A model generated the notes under the pieces. It was not told the origin of the DNA. It was given only the letters and a program-made list of their open reading frames with translations, and searched no databases. Both the position numbers and the translations under genes were made by a program. Shown here one piece after another: positions 59,779 through 64,000 of a DNA stretch of 64,000 bases (position 1 is the stretch's first letter; the number at the start of each line of letters is the position of its first letter). The stretch comes from Thermoplasmata archaeon (GTDB lineage Archaea; Thermoplasmatota; Thermoplasmata; Methanomassiliicoccales; Methanomethylophilaceae). The stretch spans positions 62,001-126,000 of the forward strand of contig SUST01000004.1 of NCBI GenBank assembly GCA_015063285.1. Direction: 5' to 3'.

Positions 59779-62390
59779 TGCGTTTCCTCCAGTATCGTTA
59801 CTTCTCCCTTGCTTCCGTCCACAGACACCAGATCGCCTGTGTGAAGCGCAGTGGTTGCGGATTTGACTGCGGTGACCGCAGGTATCCTGTACTCTCTTGA
59901 GATGACCGCTCCGTGGCAGAGGATCCCGCCGGTCTCGGTGATGAGCCCTCCGAGTTTGGAGAACACCACGGTCCATCCTGGGTCGGTATTGCTTGTGACA
60001 AGTATCTCTCCTTTCTCGACCTGTCCGAGGTCCCTCACATCCATGATGATGCGTACCCTTCCCTGGTATCTTCCGGGACTCGATGCGGCCCCGTAGAGCA
60101 TAGCGCCGTGTGAAAGCGGCTCGTCGTCGAAATCCACTCCGTTGAGAAGGAATTTGGGCGGCAGTCTGTCCCTGTATTTCATGAACTCTGCCTTCCTGGG
60201 TGCGATTATCGCCTTTATGTCGCCGATATTATCTCCGTTCAGATACGCTATGGCCTCCAGATCCTCCAGGAAGAATATGTCCTCGCGGTCATCGATGAGC
60301 CCTTTCTCGGCCATCCTCCTTCCCTGCTCCAGGAATATCAGCCTGTTCCTGTACATCATATGGTCAAGGTAGAATCTCTGATTCTCCCTGAAGATGAGGT
60401 ATGTGCGTGCGAACTTCAGAACTGTGAACAGCAGTTTCCTTCTGAAGAATCCGAGCTTCTTGGTGATCTCTTTCTCGGTCTCCTCTCTGCGCTTGACCCC
60501 GTTCTCGAATTCAGCTCTCAGGTCAACATCCCCAGCGCACATCTGCAGGGCTATTCCCATGACGTAATCGGGGTCCTCTGCCCATCTGAGAGCGTTGAGT
60601 TCCCTTGTGCCGGATCTGTGTCCGAATTCCTTGATGAAGTTGTCATAGACCTGCTTGAACGGGACATCAGATGTCTTCAGCCATTCCACGAACTCCTTTG
60701 GTTTCATGGATTCCGCCTTTGCCCTGACCTCAGGGTCTTTCCTCAGGGCAACTCCGAGGTCGGAGAATCCTTTGTTGGTCTCTATGGTCTTATTGTCCTC
60801 CAATCCGGACATCAGGCCTGCATAGATGGATCCGTCATCGCCGAGCCATTTGCCGCACCAGTTTTTGACCAAGAGGTTTGTCATGATCGAATGGGAGACC
60901 ATTCCGTAACGGATGAGCTGATAGTGCTTTATGGATCCCTTCTGTATCTTGAAATACCAATCCGCAAGTTCCTTGTCCTCTAATGCTGTCAGATCCAAAG
61001 AGTCGAATTCATCGCACAGTTTGAGGAACCCTTGTGCCCATTTCCTGTAGACCTTATCGGTCTTCCAGATCATACCGTCGCGGTCGCGTATCAGAAGGCA
61101 GATCTGCGATTTGATCATGCCGAGGAAGTCATTGGGGTATTTGGAGATCCTCTCCTGCTCGCTGCGGGGGAAGTAGTCCAACAGTTCCCTGGAACGGATG
61201 AGTTTCGGATAGTGGGCGAATATCCTCTCTAGAACCGTTGCAGAGAAGTATACTCTTGACTTGTGCAATTTAGTGAGGGGGCCGGATTCGAGATCTTTGT
61301 ACCCCATCATATGTGCCCCCTCGTGGTTGACGTAGTCGGTGAGCAGCTTTCCCATCACGGTATAGAACATAGGCGTGGTAGCATCCGCCCAGTATTCGTC
61401 ACCGTATCCTCTGGACCAGAGGATGTCATCCTTTTCTGAAGCATCAGGAAGCGTCGTGATCGCCCTGGATTGCAGGATGTAGACCTTTCCTCCCTCAACG
61501 GCCCATTCTATGTCCTGAGGGCATCCGAAGTGGTTGCGTAGTTTGTCGCCCTCTGCGGCTATGAGTCTGAGGATGTTGTCATCAGCACAGCGCGCGTTGA
61601 CCTTCTCCTGTTCTATATCTACCAGTTTATTCTCGCCGTCGATGAGGAAGAATCCCTGCGTCTTCTCTTTGATGACGGCCTTGATGATCTTTCCGTCTCT
61701 TGATAAGACATACCTGTCCGGGGATACCAATCCCGACACGATGGATTCTCCGAGACCCCATGAGGCCTCTATGACCGTATTGTCCTCGCCTGTGACGGGA
61801 TCCGATGTGAACATGACTCCGCTGATCTCGGATCTGACCATCATCTGGACCACTACAGCCATTCCTTTGGCGAGGTGATCCATCGACGCATCCTCTCTGT
61901 ATTTCATCGCTCTCGCATTCCAGTAGGATGCCCAGCATGTGATGACCATTTTTGCGATATCATGCTTCCTGACATTCAGATACGTGTCCTGCTGGCCTGC
62001 GAAACTCGCGTCTTCCAGATCCTCTGCCACTGCTGAGGAACGGACTGCGAAATACTCCCCTTCAAGGTTGAAACAGTTCTCCTTCAGGAAAGCAAGTTCC
62101 TTTTCAGGAATGGGCGTCTCGAAGAACAGGCGGCGTATCTCCTGGGAGGATGCCTCGAGGGATTCTTCGTCATCGAAGTCCGTAGAATCAAGGATATCAG
62201 AGATCGTCTTCCTAATCCCTGTCAGGTCCAGGAACATCTCGTATGCATCGACCGTCACGGAAAGGGCCGGAGGAACGCTGAAACCGTTGGAGATCATCTT
62301 TGCTAGATTGATTCCCTTTCCACCGACCAGGCTTATTTCTAAGTCGGGAGAATCCAAAGGGATTATAGGGCGCAACTCAGGCGTTGTCAT
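59775..62390 (-). CDS. Rifampicin phosphotransferase-like dikinase (PEP-synthase superfamily)
   Basis: 871 residues: ATP-grasp domain (1 to about 320; 'VGGKGINLAKMISNGFSVPPAL', 'YFAVRSSAVAEDLEDASFAGQQDTYLN'), a large central domain (about 330-760; 'FGHRSGTRELNALRWAEDP'), and a swivelling phosphohistidine domain with His826 in 'GGILCHGAVISREYRIPAV'. Length and order match rifampicin phosphotransferases rather than true PEP synthase, whose C-terminal PEP-binding barrel is missing. Family members phosphorylate a small molecule with ATP beta-phosphate. Likely leaderless; the operator at 62407 covers its TATA region. Confidence 0.85.
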   Translation of the reverse strand: MTTPELRPIIPLDSPDLEISLVGGKGINLAKMISNGFSVPPALSVTVDAYEMFLDLTGIRKTISDILDSTDFDDEESLEASSQEIRRLFFETPIPEKELAFLKENCFNLEGEYFAVRSSAVAEDLEDASFAGQQDTYLNVRKHDIAKMVITCWASYWNARAMKYREDASMDHLAKGMAVVVQMMVRSEISGVMFTSDPVTGEDNTVIEASWGLGESIVSGLVSPDRYVLSRDGKIIKAVIKEKTQGFFLIDGENKLVDIEQEKVNARCADDNILRLIAAEGDKLRNHFGCPQDIEWAVEGGKVYILQSRAITTLPDASEKDDILWSRGYGDEYWADATTPMFYTVMGKLLTDYVNHEGAHMMGYKDLESGPLTKLHKSRVYFSATVLERIFAHYPKLIRSRELLDYFPRSEQERISKYPNDFLGMIKSQICLLIRDRDGMIWKTDKVYRKWAQGFLKLCDEFDSLDLTALEDKELADWYFKIQKGSIKHYQLIRYGMVSHSIMTNLLVKNWCGKWLGDDGSIYAGLMSGLEDNKTIETNKGFSDLGVALRKDPEVRAKAESMKPKEFVEWLKTSDVPFKQVYDNFIKEFGHRSGTRELNALRWAEDPDYVMGIALQMCAGDVDLRAEFENGVKRREETEKEITKKLGFFRRKLLFTVLKFARTYLIFRENQRFYLDHMMYRNRLIFLEQGRRMAEKGLIDDREDIFFLEDLEAIAYLNGDNIGDIKAIIAPRKAEFMKYRDRLPPKFLLNGVDFDDEPLSHGAMLYGAASSPGRYQGRVRIIMDVRDLGQVEKGEILVTSNTDPGWTVVFSKLGGLITETGGILCHGAVISREYRIPAVTAVKSATTALHTGDLVSVDGSKGEVTILEETQ

Positions 62391-62406
62391 CTAAAGTCCG
62401 TATAGT

Positions 62407-62427
62407 ACAACTCATTATTTGAGTTGT
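62407..62427. promoter_or_regulatory. Perfect palindrome over the dikinase promoter
   Basis: Arms ACAACTCA and TGAGTTGT around TTATT, continuing as TTGTCGTCA to 62432; its complement TGACGACAA follows at 62447-62455 and a variant TGACGAAAA about 30 bases further. The AT centre is the presumed minus-strand TATA, about 25 bases before the ATG. Confidence 0.65.
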
Positions 62428-62491
62428 CGTCATGATATACGGCGATTGACGACAATTACTCGTTATTATCGACTATTGACGAAAATTGTGC

Positions 62492-62514
62492 GGCCGGACC
62501 ATAGTGGTCCGGCC
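62492..62514 (-). terminator. GC-rich hairpin downstream of the YaaH-type gene
   Basis: Perfect ten-base stem GGCCGGACCA/TGGTCCGGCC with a TAG loop. A second hairpin GGCCCC-TTTC-GGGGCC lies at 62537-62552. Both are 3' of the minus-strand gene at 62572 and probably end the mtaB transcript or shield its 3' end. Confidence 0.6.
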
Positions 62515-62571
62515 AGGGGGAATGAAATGGCTTTATGGCCCCTTTCGGGGCCTAAGTGTTTTAGTGTTCAA

Positions 62572-63063
62572 TCAGAACACGGGGAACTTTCCTTCGGATG
62601 CAAGTGCGGATGCCATGTAGAAGGTGAGAACGAAGTTCAGGAGAGAAACGATTCCAAGAACTGTCGCCAGATCTACATCGCAGATTCCCTCGATCGCAAT
62701 GACGAGGAAGATCGCTGCCGTGGTGCATAGGATGAGGGTCAGGTTCTTCGGGGTCTTCGCGAGTATCGACCATATGATACACATCACGAAGATTATTCCG
62801 AATGCCAGGTTTCCTATGATTCCAATTCCGTATCCGCTTGCGAATACAGCTGCTCCGACGAGTAAGAACACTGTGAACCCGAAGTTGCTCTCTGCCCTGT
62901 ATGCGAGCAATGCCACGACGGTGATGAGGGCACCGAGGAGCAAGAAGAGTTCAGCAGGTACGGAGAACTTGCTGTCGAAGCATGAGACCGCCAAGGGGAG
63001 CGAGATTGCCGCCACGAGGAAGAGACCGCATGCTGTCGGATCTAATGGCTTGAATTCAGACAT
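62572..63063 (-). CDS. GPR1/FUN34/YaaH-type membrane protein
   Basis: 163 residues with about six hydrophobic helices filling almost the whole protein. Start 'MSEFKPLDPTACGLFLVAAISLPLA' resembles the 'NPAPLGL' start of acetate/succinate channel proteins (AceTr, YaaH). Other marks: 'LGALITVVALLAYRAESNFGFTVFLLVGAAVFASGYG'-like middle and 'FYMASALASEGK' end. Acetate or another small acid may be the substrate. It follows mtaB on the same strand, with a hairpin in between. Confidence 0.75.
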   Translation of the reverse strand: MSEFKPLDPTACGLFLVAAISLPLAVSCFDSKFSVPAELFLLLGALITVVALLAYRAESNFGFTVFLLVGAAVFASGYGIGIIGNLAFGIIFVMCIIWSILAKTPKNLTLILCTTAAIFLVIAIEGICDVDLATVLGIVSLLNFVLTFYMASALASEGKFPVF

Positions 63064-63090
63064 TACAAAACCTCCATCGAAAAAATGGTT

Positions 63091-63108
63091 CCCGGGGTCT
63101 CCCCCGGG
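63091..63108 (-). terminator. Hairpin between mtaB and the YaaH-type gene
   Basis: CCCGGGG-TCTC-CCCGGG stem-loop; on the minus strand it is followed by 'aaccattttttcg', a T-run. It may partly end transcription after mtaB or stabilise its mRNA. Confidence 0.6.
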
Positions 63109-63130
63109 TTTAGAGTTTGATCAGTTCAGC

Positions 63131-64000
63131 TCAGAGACCGTAGTTCTTCAGGTTGAAGTTGGGGACGTCTGCGTACTTCTTGCAGCAGTACTCGAAGAAC
63201 TTGTCCTCGTCATCGGGGAGGGCGGACAGGTCCTTGATGATTCCCTCGAGAACCTCTCTCTGCTTCCTGGTGAGCTGGAGTTCCTTCGCGTCGTTGTGAG
63301 CCTTGATGAGCTCTGCTGCCTTGAGTCCGGCTGCCTTGGCCCTGAGGTAGTAGTTGTCTCCCTCAGATACGATTGCCTTTCCGATCTCGTAGGCGTTGTC
63401 GTATGCGAGGATGTGTCCCTCAGGTCCTCTCTCCCTGTCGGTGATCATGTACAGGTCTCTCAGGTCCTTCTCCTTTCCGGTCTGGATTGCGGTGTTCATC
63501 AGAGCAACCTCGTATCCAAGGGATCCCATCCAACACTGGACTGAGGTTCCTCCGAACTCGGGGTGGTACTCGATGGACTCGTTGGACCACAGGTCGCAGA
63601 CCTGGGCCATCAGGTTACCCTGAAGGTCGGCGTGTGCGCACTGACAGTTCTTTCCTTCCTGTGCACAGGGCTTTCCTGCGATTGCCTTACAGATGGGTCC
63701 CTCGTATCCACAGTCCTTGTCAGGTCCGGATGCTCCCTGCTCCCATGCGACAAGGGTCCTTGCGGATGCGATTGCACGGGTGACTGCAGAGTAGGTCCTC
63801 TGGACATCCTGGTCGAGCATACCTCCTGCCATGAACATCGAGGTGTTGGCTCCGGAACAGTTGGTGTCTCCTCCTGCGATGGTCTTGTTCTTCTTGGCGA
63901 TGTTGACGAACTCTTTCCACACGTACTCCATATCGATAGATCCGAGGTATCCGATTCCGAACAGGAATGCGACGATATCTCCGTTGGTGGTTGCGTAGTC
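63131..64000 (-). CDS. mtaB: Methanol:corrinoid methyltransferase MtaB, 3' part
   Basis: Transfers the methyl of methanol to the corrinoid protein MtaC, the entry step of methylotrophic methanogenesis. 289 residues are visible and the frame is open at the window's right edge; the whole protein is about 460. Zinc-site cysteines of MtaB lie in 'GGDTNCSGANTSMFMAGG' and 'KPCAQEGKNCQCAHADLQGN'. The end is 'PNFNLKNYGL'. No mtaC or mtaA is in view. Codon use is strongly biased, as for a highly expressed gene. Confidence 0.95.
   Translation of the reverse strand, partial: DYATTNGDIVAFLFGIGYLGSIDMEYVWKEFVNIAKKNKTIAGGDTNCSGANTSMFMAGGMLDQDVQRTYSAVTRAIASARTLVAWEQGASGPDKDCGYEGPICKAIAGKPCAQEGKNCQCAHADLQGNLMAQVCDLWSNESIEYHPEFGGTSVQCWMGSLGYEVALMNTAIQTGKEKDLRDLYMITDRERGPEGHILAYDNAYEIGKAIVSEGDNYYLRAKAAGLKAAELIKAHNDAKELQLTRKQREVLEGIIKDLSALPDDEDKFFEYCCKKYADVPNFNLKNYGL

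Noticed and set aside
59779-59976. Extended N-terminus of the CrtC-like protein
   Set aside because: It is an Arg/His-rich reading of the dikinase gene in another frame; the ATG within the four-base overlap is a better start.

Overview
The window looks like a methanogenic archaeon of the order Methanomassiliicoccales (Thermoplasmata), from a gut or similar anoxic habitat. The evidence is: the 3' part of a methanol:corrinoid methyltransferase (mtaB) at the right edge; archaeal LonB, archaeosine tRNA-guanine transglycosylase, Pth2 and digeranylgeranylglyceryl-phosphate synthase; TATA boxes about 25 bases before many start codons (leaderless genes); and amber codons used as sense codons, as expected of a pyrrolysine-decoding lineage. 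I annotate 62 protein genes. By my reading their final stops are 56 TGA, 6 TAA and no TAG. TAG appears only inside genes: two in-frame in a CobN-type chelatase gene and one in a Na+/phosphate cotransporter gene. I see no rRNA, tRNA, CRISPR array or insertion sequence.

Layout. 1-4.4 kb: end of lonB, a histidine operon (hisB-hisF-hisIE-PHP phosphatase) and a methylthioadenosine phosphorylase. 4.4-8.2 kb: M18 aminopeptidase, a Sel1-repeat protein and a double winged-helix regulator. 8.2-16.1 kb: UbiA/UbiE-type quinone-like genes, an SBF transporter behind a strong palindrome, a DUF2975/XRE pair, a formate/nitrite-type channel, tgtA, thiM and pth2. 16.1-20.3 kb: an unusual minus-strand run of a membrane-bound double-HTH regulator, a PAS protein and a zinc-ribbon/transglutaminase-like membrane protein. 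20.4-25.3 kb: thiE, a membrane FKBP, an AlbA_2 (Schlafen-type) regulator preceded by two 48-bp repeats, and a ThiD-ThiN fusion. 25.3-32.6 kb: arginine genes argGH (minus) and argCJBD (plus).

33.6-46.6 kb is the most interesting part. Two dockerin-tailed substrate-binding proteins diverge from two FecCD permeases, an ATPase and a small anchored surface protein. Facing them is an operon of a CobN-type chelatase with two amber codons and a membrane-tethered flavodoxin. Gene content parallels the bacterial haem system HmuTUV plus the CobN-like HmuS, so I propose a tetrapyrrole or metal-chelate uptake and processing system. Inverted repeats sit directly before three of its genes.

46.7-58.8 kb: an ACT-type regulator, a bacterial-type RluF pseudouridine synthase, a GNAT protein, a YqaJ-like nuclease, an ArsB/SLC13-type permease, the amber-containing NptA, a solitary PemK/MazF-like protein, a set of isoprenoid-lipid genes, an AzgA-type purine permease and several small unknown genes. 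58.9-64 kb: an operon of a rifampicin-phosphotransferase-like dikinase and a CrtC-like lipocalin protein, whose TATA region carries the same kind of palindrome as the ArsB-type gene, then a YaaH-type membrane protein downstream of mtaB.
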